Shown here: positions 1 to 10,517 of the stretch, piece by piece
Layout: every line of letters starts with the position of its first letter
Numbering within the stretch: position 1 is the first letter of the stretch
Assembly (NCBI GenBank): GCA_958295665.1
Contig: OY282558.1
Span: forward strand, 307,368,092-307,432,091
DNA from: Tipula vernalis
Taxonomy: Eukaryota > Arthropoda > Insecta > Diptera > Tipulidae
Direction of reading: 5' to 3'
DNA length: 64,000 nt
Program-made: the position numbers and the translations under genes
The notes under the pieces: generated by a model
The model's database searches: none
What the model was told of the DNA's origin: nothing
What the model saw: only the letters and a program-made list of their open reading frames with translations

Positions 1-17
1 CAATTCCAAGTGGTAAG

Positions 18-3000
18 TTGACGAAGCGAATTATTCTCTCCACGACTGCTAAGCTATTTGATCCATTAGGATGGCTAGCACCAGTAATAATAACACCAAA
101 GATAATGTTACAAAAAATGTGGCTCATGGGTCTCACATGGGATGAACCGGTTCCTGAAGCCATAGGTCAACAATGGTTAAACTTTAAAGACAAACTACAG
201 CTTCTCAGTGACATAAAAGTTCCAAGATGGATAAATTACACACCTGAATCACAGATTGAGGTTCACGGCTTCAGCGATGCTTCAGAACAAGCCTATGCCG
301 CCTGCGTCTACCTAAAAGTAATCAATAAAGAAAGTGAAGTGAGCATCAACCTTATAGCAGGCAAAACAAGAGTCGCGCCAACGAAATCAAAAGTAACATT
401 ACCAAGGCTGGAACTAAATGGCACTCTCTTATTGGCTAAACTTCTTAATGAAGTAAAACAAGCATTAGAAATACAGCAAGCAACAACTATCGCATGGACC
501 GATTCAACCATAGTGCTGTCATGGATACAAGGAGATATTCAGAAATATAAAACTTATGTTGCCAACAGAGTATCGGAGATTAGGAATTTTACCGAACCAC
601 ATCAATGGCGCCACATCAAATCAGGCAACAACCCAGCTGATTGCGCGAGCCGCGGAATAACGGTTGATGAACTGATAAATCATAAGGTCTGGTGGTCAGG
701 ACCACATTGGCTCAAAATCAAGCACGAATACCCGCCAAACATACAAAACTGTCTTGAACCAGAAAAACAACAACCAACAGAACTAAAAAATATCAACTTC
801 ACTACCATCACAGGGGATGATGACAGGATAGTTCACTTAATAAATAAAATATCCAGTTTCACTAAACTAAAACGGATTGTTAGAACTGTAATAAATTTTA
901 TAAAAAGGTGTAGAAAAATCAAGGTCAACAAATATGATCTAAATGAGGCTGAGAAGATTATCGTGAAGCATACACAACGAAGTTATTACAACGCGGAAAT
1001 AACTCAGCTAATGAAAAACAATCCAATAGATAAGAAAAGCAAGTTATTGTCATTAAATCCATTTCTGGATCCAGGGGGAATTCTACGAGTAGGGGGCAGG
1101 CTGCAAAAATCATTTTTAAGCTACGAAGAGAAACATCCAGCCATTCTTCCTGCCCACCACCAATTGAGTAAAAGCTTAATCAATCATGCACATTTGAAAA
1201 TGATGCATGGTGGGATCGAACTCACCCTCTCCTTCATCCGGAAAAAGTATTGGATTATAAGAGGCAGAACGACAACTAAATCAGTAATTTCAAAATGCAT
1301 TGTATGCCACAGATTCAAAATCAAGCCAGGAAGTAACCAGTTGATGGGAAACCTACCATACGCACGAGTTCAGCCAACAAGACCATTTACGCATACCGGA
1401 GTGGATTATGCAGGTCCCGTGCAAATAAAAACAACCAAAGGCAGAGGAGGTAAAACTTACAAGGCATACATTGCAATCTTCATTTGCTTATCAACCAAAG
1501 CAATACATGTAGAAATAGTAACGGATCTCACCACAGAAGCATTTATTGCGGCCCTTAAAAGGTTCACATCCAGGCGTGGATTATGTACTCACATATATAG
1601 TGACAACGGTACGAATTTTGTTGGAGCTAATAATCAGCTAAAAAGGATACAAAAAACAGCTAACTTCAGCGATATTGTCGCTCAACAATTAGCAACAGAG
1701 GGAATAACTTGGCATTCTCAACCACCTGCATCATCCCATTTTGGTGGGCTATGGGAAGCTGGTGTCAAATCAGTGAAGACCCACCTAAAACAGATCATGG
1801 GAAATGCAACGCTCACCTATGAAGAATTAACAACACTGTTAAATCAAATAGAGGCCATTCTAAATTCAAGGCCAATATGTCCAATGTCCAGTGATATAGC
1901 AGACCTTGAAGTTCTAACATCTGGCCATTTTTTAATCGGCTCATCACTAACTGCAGTGCCAGAAGAAAATCTAGCAGATTCAAACATACATCGCTTGTCA
2001 AGATGGCAGATGCTACAAAAACTGAAACAAGATTTTTGGAAAAAATGGAGTAACGAATATTTGCGAAGACTACAACAACGACCAAAATGGCTACAATCAA
2101 GGCCACAAATACAAGTGGGCAATCTTGTGCTCTTAATTGAAGACAATCTACCTCCCACAAAATGGGTAAGAGGTAGAATTGTTGAAACACACCCGGGACC
2201 AGACGGATTAGTTCGCGTAGTTTCAATACGTGGCCCGGGAAATGCTCTCTATAAAAGAGCAATTACCAAAGTATCCGTTCTACCAGTAGACGAGCCACAA
2301 GCAACAGATCAACACGGTATGGTCACAGATGTTTCAAACCAGAAGGAAACACAAAGCCCACCACAGAGACGAGTAACCAGAGCAAGCACAAAATCAAATC
2401 TCTTGCTGTACACGCTGTCAATATTCTGTATATTAGGAATGGTGGTATCAGAAACAACATCCAGTTACAACATATCCAAGTTTTCGTCTCATCCGGGCAT
2501 CTACTTTGACAAAATTGGTCAAAGCAGTTTAATCAATGGAGAATGGAAACTAATAACATACTTCAATCTAACAGTATATTGGACCGAGCTCAACCATTTG
2601 GAAAAATCCACTCGGCAGCTAAATGAATTATGCAAAAATACAACACACTCCAAGTCTACATATACACATATGATACACTGTGGATTAATTTCATCCCAAA
2701 TGCGAAACCTCTACATCGACTTAGAAGAGCAAAACGAAATACTGAATATGTTGGGAAGAAATGAAAGAGCCCGTCAAAAAAGATCACCGTTTGACTTCGT
2801 TGGTACCATCGCCAATGAGCTATTTGGCGTACTTGATCAACGTGCCGGAAATTCCTACAAAGAAAGCATAGCAAAGCTTAATCTAAACCAACAACATCAC
2901 CAGAAACTTTTACAGCAACAGATATCTATAATAGAAACGACAGTGAACATCATCAAGCGCGACCACGAAGAAACAAATCAAAGATTCGAAGCTCTTAAAC

Positions 3001-4163
3001 AAATAATAACAGACCTCATATTTCATGAAGAATTCACTGACATTGCTCTTCACACAATGTTGGAAATGATGAAACTCCGCACATTCCAATCAGCAGTAAT
3101 CGATACCATAACGGAAGTACACCAAGGCAAACTTAGTCCACTCATATTAACACCACACCAACTTCAGGAGCAAACCAGACAGATAGTCGATAATCTCAAA
3201 CCAAGCCAAGACATACCATTTCGTAATAGAGATATATATAAAATCACCTCATATAAATCACCTCAAGCTCATATATATAAAATCACCACGGTCAAAACCA
3301 TAAAAATTCAGGAAATCATAATCTTCGAGGTTAAAATCCCGTTGGTACAGAGAACCCGATACACCTTATATAACATAATACCGGTGCCCACGCTACATCA
3401 AAGAAAGTATGTGTATATTCAGCCGTCCTCAAGTTATTTGATGGTAACAAGTCATCAGGATAAATACATGGCACTCTCTACTCATGAATTCAACGCTTGC
3501 ACTCATCTAAATGGAGAATATCTCTGCAACACACGTCAGCCGCTGTATGACTACAGCTCCAATGAAAGCATATGTGAAATGCAGTTACTCAAACAGGATG
3601 GCGAAATACCAACAAGCTGCCAGATACTTCAAAGAGCAATCACCACTATTTGGATTCCTCTACACAGATACAACGCATGGATCTTTGTAACTAGCTCAAG
3701 AACAACTTGCAATGTAATTTGCGAACATGAAATTGATGGCACATTTGAAACCACAACCACATCCATTCATGGTGAGGGAATCCTGGAGCTGCATGCAAAC
3801 TGCATCCTCAAAGGTGATACATTTACAGTGTCAGGATACAAAACATTCAGCAGCAAGTACAAATTTTCCTTTTTGCCGTCATTCAACCTGAGCGAGATGA
3901 TAAATGTTACAGACATCATAAACCACACATCAACTTCGAAATTTCCAGGAATCGAGGCAATTGAGGCCGTCATTCAAGACCAAAAGAGGTCACTAATGAC
4001 ATCAGAAGCAAAGGTTAACATACACGATTACCATCACTATGCAGCAATTTATCTAGTAATACCAGCGGCTCTCTTTATCATCGCTTGCTGTATATTCAGA
4101 AGAATGAATTTGCTAGCACATCAACACCCGGCTCAACCTCTGGAACCACTCCCTCATGTTTAA
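18..4163 (+). CDS. BEL/Pao retrotransposon pol-env polyprotein (5' end outside window)
   Basis: Open frame of 1381 codons, cut at the left edge, so the gag, protease and reverse transcriptase parts are not seen. Residues 1-240 match the Pao RNase H-like region that follows the RT. The integrase has an HHCC zinc site near residues 395-437. Catalytic acidic residues lie in GVDYAG (about 461), YSDNGTNF (about 528) and GGLWEAGVKS (about 578), and a DUF5641-like integrase tail follows. From about residue 800 the frame continues into an envelope-like protein. It has a hydrophobic leader (LLLYTLSIFCILGMVV), a basic RQKR site near residue 920 followed by a glycine/phenylalanine-rich stretch, and a C-terminal membrane segment near 1341-1361. 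Such a layout is known for roo-type elements, and the basic site resembles the cleavage site of baculovirus F-like fusion proteins. No stop interrupts it, so this copy may be recent. Confidence 0.9.
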   Translation: MTKRIILSTTAKLFDPLGWLAPVIITPKIMLQKMWLMGLTWDEPVPEAIGQQWLNFKDKLQLLSDIKVPRWINYTPESQIEVHGFSDASEQAYAACVYLKVINKESEVSINLIAGKTRVAPTKSKVTLPRLELNGTLLLAKLLNEVKQALEIQQATTIAWTDSTIVLSWIQGDIQKYKTYVANRVSEIRNFTEPHQWRHIKSGNNPADCASRGITVDELINHKVWWSGPHWLKIKHEYPPNIQNCLEPEKQQPTELKNINFTTITGDDDRIVHLINKISSFTKLKRIVRTVINFIKRCRKIKVNKYDLNEAEKIIVKHTQRSYYNAEITQLMKNNPIDKKSKLLSLNPFLDPGGILRVGGRLQKSFLSYEEKHPAILPAHHQLSKSLINHAHLKMMHGGIELTLSFIRKKYWIIRGRTTTKSVISKCIVCHRFKIKPGSNQLMGNLPYARVQPTRPFTHTGVDYAGPVQIKTTKGRGGKTYKAYIAIFICLSTKAIHVEIVTDLTTEAFIAALKRFTSRRGLCTHIYSDNGTNFVGANNQLKRIQKTANFSDIVAQQLATEGITWHSQPPASSHFGGLWEAGVKSVKTHLKQIMGNATLTYEELTTLLNQIEAILNSRPICPMSSDIADLEVLTSGHFLIGSSLTAVPEENLADSNIHRLSRWQMLQKLKQDFWKKWSNEYLRRLQQRPKWLQSRPQIQVGNLVLLIEDNLPPTKWVRGRIVETHPGPDGLVRVVSIRGPGNALYKRAITKVSVLPVDEPQATDQHGMVTDVSNQKETQSPPQRRVTRASTKSNLLLYTLSIFCILGMVVSETTSSYNISKFSSHPGIYFDKIGQSSLINGEWKLITYFNLTVYWTELNHLEKSTRQLNELCKNTTHSKSTYTHMIHCGLISSQMRNLYIDLEEQNEILNMLGRNERARQKRSPFDFVGTIANELFGVLDQRAGNSYKESIAKLNLNQQHHQKLLQQQISIIETTVNIIKRDHEETNQRFEALKQIITDLIFHEEFTDIALHTMLEMMKLRTFQSAVIDTITEVHQGKLSPLILTPHQLQEQTRQIVDNLKPSQDIPFRNRDIYKITSYKSPQAHIYKITTVKTIKIQEIIIFEVKIPLVQRTRYTLYNIIPVPTLHQRKYVYIQPSSSYLMVTSHQDKYMALSTHEFNACTHLNGEYLCNTRQPLYDYSSNESICEMQLLKQDGEIPTSCQILQRAITTIWIPLHRYNAWIFVTSSRTTCNVICEHEIDGTFETTTTSIHGEGILELHANCILKGDTFTVSGYKTFSSKYKFSFLPSFNLSEMINVTDIINHTSTSKFPGIEAIEAVIQDQKRSLMTSEAKVNIHDYHHYAAIYLVIPAALFIIACCIFRRMNLLAHQHPAQPLEPLPHV

Positions 4164-4292
4164 TACCAACAACTTGTAGCAGCGCCATATTCTGTAAAAT
4201 ACATAGCGGACATCTAAAGAATTATGCGCGACACATACAGAGGATCCGCATTACAAACAACCAGATAAAAGGCTTAATGTAGCCCGGGAGTA

Positions 4293-4721
4293 TGTTCACT
4301 TCATCTGTGAACATGGAATTACGTATTTTCTTTAAATATACATTAAAGATTATAACATTTTGCTTAGTTTACAATTCAAGTAAATTAACATGTGTCACAA
4401 ATTTACTTTTCTTCGTATGCATATAATATTACTTCCTATCCGTATGCATATAATATTACTTCCTGTCGAGTACAACAACAAAATCTGTATTCAAATGATT
4501 CTAATTACATGAATATCATATATTATAGCATATAAACAACATTATAAAAACTAATTATTAAGCATTTTATGAATTTGTATATAAACTCGAAATTAATTAA
4601 TAATAAACCAGAATAAACTTAATCACCAAACGTGTAGTTTCTAATTCTCCGTTTAATTAAACCCCACCAGCGGTAATTTAATTAGACAAATTCGTTAATC
4701 AAGCAAACGCTTAGCCTTACA
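4293..4721 (+). repeat. 3' LTR of the left BEL/Pao element
   Basis: The stretch begins TGTTCACTTCATCTGTGAACA after a purine-rich GCCCGGGAG tract, just downstream of the envelope stop. The inverted TGTTCAC/GTGAACA start is typical of roo-like LTRs. The second BEL copy has the same layout (CCCCGGGAATA, then TGTTACC..GGTAACA at 52952). The 5' boundary is good. The 3' boundary is a guess: CA dinucleotides at 4688 and 4721 are both possible, and no partner LTR is in the window. Confidence 0.65.
4414..4464 (+). repeat. 27-bp tandem duplication inside LTR
   Basis: The unit starting CGTATGCATATAATATTACT occurs at 4414-4437 and again, identical, at 4441-4464. A duplicated unit in the U3-like part of an LTR can be a promoter or enhancer repeat, but no function is shown. 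Confidence 0.8.
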
Positions 4722-4842
4722 ACCTAAGCACAGTATTTGCTGGAATAACAACCTTATGTATCTTGTTAACAAGTAGATCGTCTGGTTTGATACACTCATG
4801 AACTGTTCTGGTTGCCGCATTAAGTAATTCTATGAAGTTTGG
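4722..4842 (-). CDS. Possible host coding exon abutting the BEL LTR
   Basis: Read on the minus strand, a polypyrimidine tract ending in TTACAG (splice-acceptor-like, about 4843-4855) is followed by about 40 codons without a stop. The residues look protein-like, with segments such as HECIKPDDLLVNKIHKVV. The exon stops where the BEL LTR begins. A GTAAGG donor-like motif also sits at 4720-4715, inside the presumed LTR end, so either the retroelement interrupts the exon or the LTR ends earlier than called. The product is not recognised. Other exons are not seen in the window. Confidence 0.35.
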
Positions 4843-5788
4843 CTGTAAGGAAAAATATTAGACTATAAAGTTGTTTTTTTAGTTAAATCAACACAATTAC
4901 CATATTTTCTTCTTCTTCTGTATTCTCTTTTCTATTAAAATACTGACTGATATTTTATTTGTATATTCAAAAGTCTTTATATACCAAATTTGATATCTGA
5001 TATTAACAAAATTTTCATAAAGTTTTCATCATAATTGAAGAAAAAAAAAACAGTTAAATATTTCCGACCTTCACAATTAAAAAATTATAAACGACGGAGC
5101 AATGATCTATTTATTTGTCATATTTTTATAAGAAATAAAACCAGATGCTTTAATTTATTATTCCTGACCTATTCAATCTAAATTTTATAGACTAAGGATG
5201 AGGGGGGAGGGTAATATATTTGATATTATTATGAGTAAATTATGTTTTATTGTACATCATGAAACGATTAACTGTATTTTTTATTTTTGTTATTTATTGT
5301 TTATATTTGTTTATTGTTTATATGGTTTATATTATTTTTTAAAATCCATATAATTTATGTTTATGAGTATAATCTTCAAAATTTTATTAAAAACAGATTT
5401 TCTTATAAATATGTAGTATGTTTTCAACGACATCATGAAACTTTAAAAAAAAGAAAACAAGAAGGTCATAACGCTCTCATTGCTATATTCGCCTGTAATT
5501 GTTGTTTTCTAATTTGAGGAAATATATTTATAATTTATGTTTTATGAGAAATTTTATTAAGATCAAATTTTCATATAAATATGTACATCTCCATGATGTA
5601 ATTTAACATATAAATATTATGTGGATTAATTCTAAAAAGGTCATAACGTTCTCATTGCTACACTTGAAAGTAATTTTAGCTAAAATATAACAATATGGTA
5701 AGCTATGTTAAGTTTTTTTATTGTCGTAAAATTTGCAAATTATATACTTAACTATATTAGATTAATGTTTCTTTTTAATTTGTTATAG
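4843..5788. other. AT-rich non-coding stretch with a local imperfect duplication
   Basis: No convincing gene. Two segments of about 150 bp resemble each other (about 5390-5490 and 5555-5670). Each contains a TATAAATATGTA stretch and an AAGGTCATAACG(C/T)TCTCATTGCTA motif. The last bases before 5789 (TTTTTAATTTGTTATAG) look like the intron preceding the next exon. Confidence 0.5.
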
Positions 5789-6115
5789 GAGTTTTTTAAT
5801 AATCGTACAATATTAAATTCCGCAGCATTGGAATATCGAAAAAAATATAATATAATTGGATGGAAGGCAATGCCAACAGGACAAATTTTTTTTGAAATAG
5901 AGGGGGTGGGATCATTATTGATGCCTCATAGGATCTACATAGATTTCATCGAAGAGGTGACAAGAAGCAATCCACCTCACAATTTGAAAATGAAGATCTA
6001 TGAGCCAGTAGGTGATGATGACCCTTTCTTCGAAATTTGGGAGGATGATGAGGAGGACCAGTTTATATATCAATGCATTCCACCATCAATTCCACATTAT
6101 GAAAGAATGCATTGA
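5789..6115 (+). CDS. Terminal exon of an unrecognised small gene
   Basis: An intron-like 3' end (TTTGTTATAG) precedes an open frame of 108 codons, in phase from the first exon base, ending at TGA 6113-6115. The peptide is acidic near its end (GDDDPFFEIWEDDEEDQF) and has no domain I recognise. An AATAAA-type signal lies about 45 bp downstream. A possible upstream exon end with a GTAAGC donor lies near 5697, but its frame cannot be fixed. It could be a host gene or an accessory gene of an unknown element. An internal ATG at 5828 is an alternative start if the gene is unspliced. Confidence 0.45.
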   Translation, partial: EFFNNRTILNSAALEYRKKYNIIGWKAMPTGQIFFEIEGVGSLLMPHRIYIDFIEEVTRSNPPHNLKMKIYEPVGDDDPFFEIWEDDEEDQFIYQCIPPSIPHYERMH

Positions 6116-6425
6116 TATGTAGTTTTGTTTAAATTGATTTGTTTTATTCTTAATGTTATAATAAAAATGAGTATATAAACATATATTATTTAATTACTAA
6201 CAGCTGTTTTTCATTTCAATATTATTATTATTATTTTTTTTTATTATCTTTTTTTTTCGCCACATATATTTATATGTATATGATTTTTAAAGTGTTTACT
6301 AGTCAGTACGTTATAATTATTTGTGAAGTTTATACTTTTAAAATTGTAAGGTTAGTATTATTTGAAAAATGTTTTTTATAAGTGTTGAAGTGTAATATGT
6401 TTTGCTACCTTCTTTTATATTTCAG

Positions 6426-6920
6426 ATGAATTTTTTGGAAGAACATTTCTCTATCATCGAGCTTGTAAAGACGTGCAAGTACTTAAAGAACAGAGATGCC
6501 AAACTAATAATACTCAACCAAATCGTTGAAAGGCTCGATGTGGAACCGTCCATAATCCCAAGTACAATCATTCATGATATTCGTGATATATACCATGAAT
6601 TATATGGTATAAAATGTCTACGATTGTACGAACGGATAACATCCAAATTAAATGAAGGTAAATAATTAATTATAATAAAATATTTAAAATGCCTTTACAT
6701 ATTTAATTTTACAGAAGGTGTTGTTGCTGGTCCGTTGACAAAACAGGTTCTGAATGAGCCACAACAGCAGCAGTTTGAAATAAATCAGGGTAAATCATAA
6801 TAATATATTTTATAAGTTTACGTTTCTATTTTTTTTTTTTTAATTTAATCAAAGATGCTGGTACATCTTTAATAACAAACCCAGTTTCGAACGAGCAACA
6901 AAAGCCTCAAAATGTTCAAG
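6426..6920 (+). CDS. Three exons of an unrecognised gene, cut by a LINE
   Basis: Exon 6426-6657 begins right after TTTCAG with an ATG and codes for a helical 77-residue segment (MNFLEEHFSIIELVKTCKYL..). It is weakly reminiscent of MADF-type domains. Exons 6715-6789 and 6855-6920 follow, each bounded by AG and GTAAAT and each entered and left in phase 1. They encode two similar glutamine-rich stretches of about 24 residues (cores LNEPQQQQFEINQ and SNEQQKPQNVQ). The next acceptor-like AG (7011-7013) leads directly into LINE sequence and a quick stop, so the gene appears truncated by the LINE. Identity and host status are unknown. Confidence 0.4.
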
Positions 6921-7013
6921 GTAAATATTATTATTATTATTTAATAACAAAATTTAAAATATAATAAGTTTATTTATTTTTAATTTTTTGTATTTTTTTC
7001 TTGTATTTTATAG

Positions 7014-7184
7014 GAGGGGGTAGAAGCTGAGGGTAGGGGGGAGAGTGAATCCGGCGACCTCGGTAGGGCAAGGACTCTCTCGAAGGATGAGGAGGTGCAC
7101 ATAAGCGAAGGAGCTGGTGTACCGATGGAGGAGGATGTCGACAGCCCGGCCAGACGGGGGGGGGCACTGACAAAACCTCTATAG
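7014..7184 (+). pseudogene. LINE ORF1 C-terminal remnant
   Basis: An open frame from the 5' truncation point of the LINE to TAG 7182-7184. It codes for a charged, glycine-rich tail (GRGESESGDLGRARTLSK..). It sits about 106 bp before the ORF2 ATG, where ORF1 of such elements ends. The zinc-knuckle part of ORF1 is not present, in line with 5' truncation at 7014. Confidence 0.45.
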
Positions 7185-7290
7185 AGGGTATGAGGGGTGG
7201 CGAGACGGGCGTATCCGGCGCATCCCAAATTACCGGGAATTAATATTCCTGCGGTAGCAGGAATTTATCATAGAGGTAGGTAGAGGTGAA

Positions 7291-8190
7291 ATGGTTATGA
7301 TTAAGATAACTCAAATTAACCTTCACCATTCTAAGGCTGCTTCGGCAGCTCTACTCCTCAGGCTGACTAGTTCGGGTGAGGATGTGATACTAATCCAAGA
7401 ACCTTGGATTAACAACAACAGGATCTGTGGCCTCAGAACCAAAGGGTACAAAATTATATCCTCTAGTAAGTCTGGGAAGATCAGATCTTGTATTCTTGGG
7501 AAAAATAATAATAATCTTTTCCTTCTCTCTCAATACAGCAATGGTGACACTACTGCAGTTAGCCTGGAAGTAGGCACTTGCAGATTCTGGCTAGTTTCAG
7601 CCTACATGGACCGGGAGAAGGAGGTTCCTCCGGATAACCTGGAGGAGCTGATCCGTAAAGCGGAACAATCAAAGGTAGGTGTGGTACTGGGAGTGGATGC
7701 TAATGCGCATCACACTATCTGGGGAAGCACAGACATTAATGAAAGAGGTGAGTCGCTTTTTGATTATTTAATGAGTACTAACCTTTCAGTGTGTAATATT
7801 GGGCGGGAACCCACACTTATTACTAGTAACCTAGGGTAGGCAAAAACCGGTATGGTGGTCCAGGGAACTGGGAACCTATCGAAAGGCTTGTAGGATAGCC
7901 TTTAATAGAGCCAAAAATACAAGGGAGGCTCAGGATTGGGACTCCTATAAGGGGAAACTCGGAACTTATAAGAAAGAATTAAGAAAGGCACAAAGGAGGT
8001 CTTGGAGAATCTTCTGTGATAATATGGAAGAGGTATCCGAAACCTCCCGCCTTAGGAAGATTCTTTAAAAAGTACATCTAGTCCTAGTTTTTTGGTAAAA
8101 CCGGACGGATCTTGGACAGCTTCTAGTGGAGAATCTCTGGAGCTTCTCTTCGAGACACACTTCCCAGGGAGCTTTGAAGACCTTGTAACG
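7291..8190 (+). pseudogene. LINE ORF2 N-terminus: AP endonuclease and linker
   Basis: From ATG 7291 the frame gives an exonuclease-endonuclease-phosphatase domain of the Jockey/R1/LOA type. Hallmarks are ITQINLHHSKAA at the start, ILIQEPW, LVSAYMDR and VVLGVDANAHHTIWGS. The frame closes at 7839 next to an internal deletion: after ITSN it jumps to sequence coding for KPVWWSRELG, normally several hundred bases further on. The linker up to FETHFPGSFEDL (about 8185) is hit by a one-base deletion near 8065. The domain would nick target DNA for target-primed reverse transcription, but this copy cannot make it intact. Confidence 0.8.
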
Positions 8191-9620
8191 ATGTAAGCAT
8201 CTTGGGCGGCATAGTGTTAATATACAATTTTTGATTGTATAAATTAAGCAACATTAAGGCGCCATATATGTTAGTGGTGAACAAATTTTGGTTCAAGTCT
8301 TGTCTGAACCGGATAAAGTTACCATACCATTAGTGCAGATGGCAAAATAATTGGATGACATAACATTTATTTACTTTTTTTTGTTGCTGGTTTGTCATAA
8401 ACTTCAAAAAAATAATTCTTTTTGGATCGAGAGCTGATGGCGTGTGGATGCAATTCAGGAGAAAAGAAATAAAAATTACAAATACGGAGACACGATAAAC
8501 AAAAAACACAAGGAAAAAAAAACTATAAAACACGGGTAAGAATAAGCCTAAAATTATTGGATAAATAAAAATAAATAAATTAAAAATAAAAATAAAAACG
8601 TAAAGACAATACCTTTCTAAAAAAGGTACTCTTGTGGCCATTGTGTGTGATCGGATAACTATTGTGTGCAAAAACCAAACAAACAGAAAAAAATTAAAAA
8701 CTAAAACATATATAAAGTTATTATTGTGTGTGTAACATTCAACAAAAAAAAAGAAAAAAAAACACCAAGGCAAGAGAACCCGTGTCCGACACGCGGGGTT
8801 ATTTTTGTGTTGTTTCAGGAGTCCGTGTCAGACGGGCATTGGCGAGTTATAGCTCTGGTGACCACGAAGACGAGGGCACAGCCCCGAGCGTGAGTAAGGA
8901 GATTGCCGTGGTACCGCATGGTACAGATAAAAATAGGGGACACTGGCATTGATAATGCAAGCTCCAAAGGTGGCGATAAATACCTACCCCAACATGTCGT
9001 AATTTATGTATTATTATTAATTATTAATTTATTGGTATTTTTTTTTTGATGACCAACATTTTTATTTATTATTAATTTTTTTTGTTAATTCTGTTTAAGA
9101 CAAATTTATTATTTTTTTTTCTAATCTCCCACGCATAGGGTATTATTTAATTATTTATTTGTAGAAACGGCGAATTGGCGATACGGCGAGCTCACCGTGT
9201 CATCGAAAGTCGGAGAGGACCAGATTTCGGGACGAAGGGAGGGAAAAGGAAAAATATTGAATTTGGGCAATAAACATTGCGTGTATACCGATAAAAATGT
9301 TGTTCATTATTAATAAATATAATTTAGTTATAATGTTTTGAAAAAAATTAAAAATGTGTGTTTAAATTTTGTAATTTTCAGGAGATGATCGAAATGTAAG
9401 GTGTGAGTGGAGTGTTCGGCTGATGAGATAATTTGTGTTATGCAGCTTTCAAGGTCCAGGTCATTCTCAGCGTTAACCCACCCTTCGACTGAGCACGACC
9501 GGCAAAATGCTGCGGCTGAAGAATGGCCTGGATATTCTGTTAACCGGTGTTCCGAATGAGAGGGTTAACTCGAACCGGTACATTTGGTTACAACCTGTTG
9601 GTGCGTAGCAATCATCAGGA
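8190..9620. other. Unresolved insertion inside the LINE
   Basis: LINE coding stops after the FPGSFEDL segment and resumes only near 9622. The intervening 1.4 kb is AT-rich with long A/T runs. It contains a GTTCAAGTC tRNA B-box-like motif near 8292, a GC-richer open patch at 8728-8952 following CAACAAAAAAAAAG, and a second GC-richer patch at 9165-9240. An acceptor-like TTGTTTCAG lies at about 8810-8818. No TIR, LTR or known protein is recognised. It may be one or more old SINE-like or LINE 5'-end fragments. Confidence 0.35.
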
Positions 9621-9621
9621 A

Positions 9622-9776
9622 TCACTGTCAGTAACCACAGAGGATATCGTAACCAGAAAACGGATCCTATGGGCACTGAGGGGTTTTAAACCATTTAAAT
9701 CGGCTGGTCCGGATCAAATTATACCAGCGGAACTTCAAAACAACTCAGTAATTATTCTTCCTTACCTGGAAGCTAT
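9622..9776 (+). pseudogene. LINE ORF2 piece: start of reverse transcriptase
   Basis: The frame gives a segment with the R1/LOA-type RT block ALRGFKPFKSAGPDQIIPAEL, seen at about 9678-9740. It ends exactly at the Gypsy insertion. The same frame resumes after the Gypsy element at 16651, so the two were one exon of ORF2. Confidence 0.8.
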
Positions 9777-9780
9777 ATTC

Positions 9781-10517
9781 TGTAGTGATTCACTCATGCA
9801 ATTAATTATTCCAATTCGTTTATCCCTACAATTATTCGAAATGCAACTCATTTCGACTATAAAATATAATTGTATTTGAATAGCCTTTTTTTGAGTTTAG
9901 TAGTGACAATTAAGTGTATTTTGATTTGCTCTAGGGTTCGAATCTGTGCTTAAATATATTCCACATATAATATATTTGTACCTAGAGTTCGCTACTTTGT
10001 ACTAAGCAGATATCTTAGACACCTTAGTACAACACTCAAAAACGATTTCACCACCATCTTTTGTAGTTATTCATAACTAATCATCAAATAATGTTTTAGC
10101 ACAATTTAACTTTTATTTCAGTGCGCTGATTTACGAACGCAAAATATTCATCATATATTTTTAGTTCATCGTGTCAAAAATACTTACACACACACTCTCT
10201 CATGGTTAAGCACGGCGATACCTTCTTGCCGGCTGTGACATATTTCAATTTTTATAAAACGTAAAAATTATTATAACTAAATTATTATAATTCCGGGCTG
10301 AAAATAATTAAAATAAAATTACAGTCGTTTCATAGCGTTGTAGTGAAATAAATAATTAACGTGGTGGTGGTTTTTTATATCCCCATATTTATAACGTTTG
10401 GATTAATATAAATAAATGCGGCACACGCCAATAAATTTGTGTAGCCGCTTGTGAATCAATTAAGTCGCGTTTTAATTACCCCGGAATTTATCTCAGAATA
10501 AACGTACAGACTCCATA
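9781..10517 (+). repeat. 5' LTR of the CsRn1-like element
   Basis: It starts TGTAGTGATTCACTC and ends ACAGACTCCATA, and is nearly identical to 15911-16646. It is preceded directly by the target duplication ATTC. Differences from the 3' LTR seen by eye: one extra T near 9886-9892, and substitutions at the positions matching GTGTCAAAA, GGGCTGAAA and TTACAGTCG. Confidence 0.95.

Noticed and set aside
1813..2262. Minus-strand open frames across the BEL polyprotein and other pol genes
   Set aside because: They are shadows of strong plus-strand coding regions and have no domains.
5287..5517. 76-codon frame in the AT-rich stretch
   Set aside because: Contains no domain, is biased in composition and overlaps an imperfect local duplication.
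8200..8320. Possible tRNA-derived SINE head with a GTTCAAGTC B-box-like motif
   Set aside because: No convincing A box at the right distance, no tRNA fold and no SINE tail; not strong enough to list as an RNA gene.
8330..8773. Minus-strand 147-codon frame rich in Phe
   Set aside because: Made by A-rich plus-strand DNA; biased composition and no domain or splice context.
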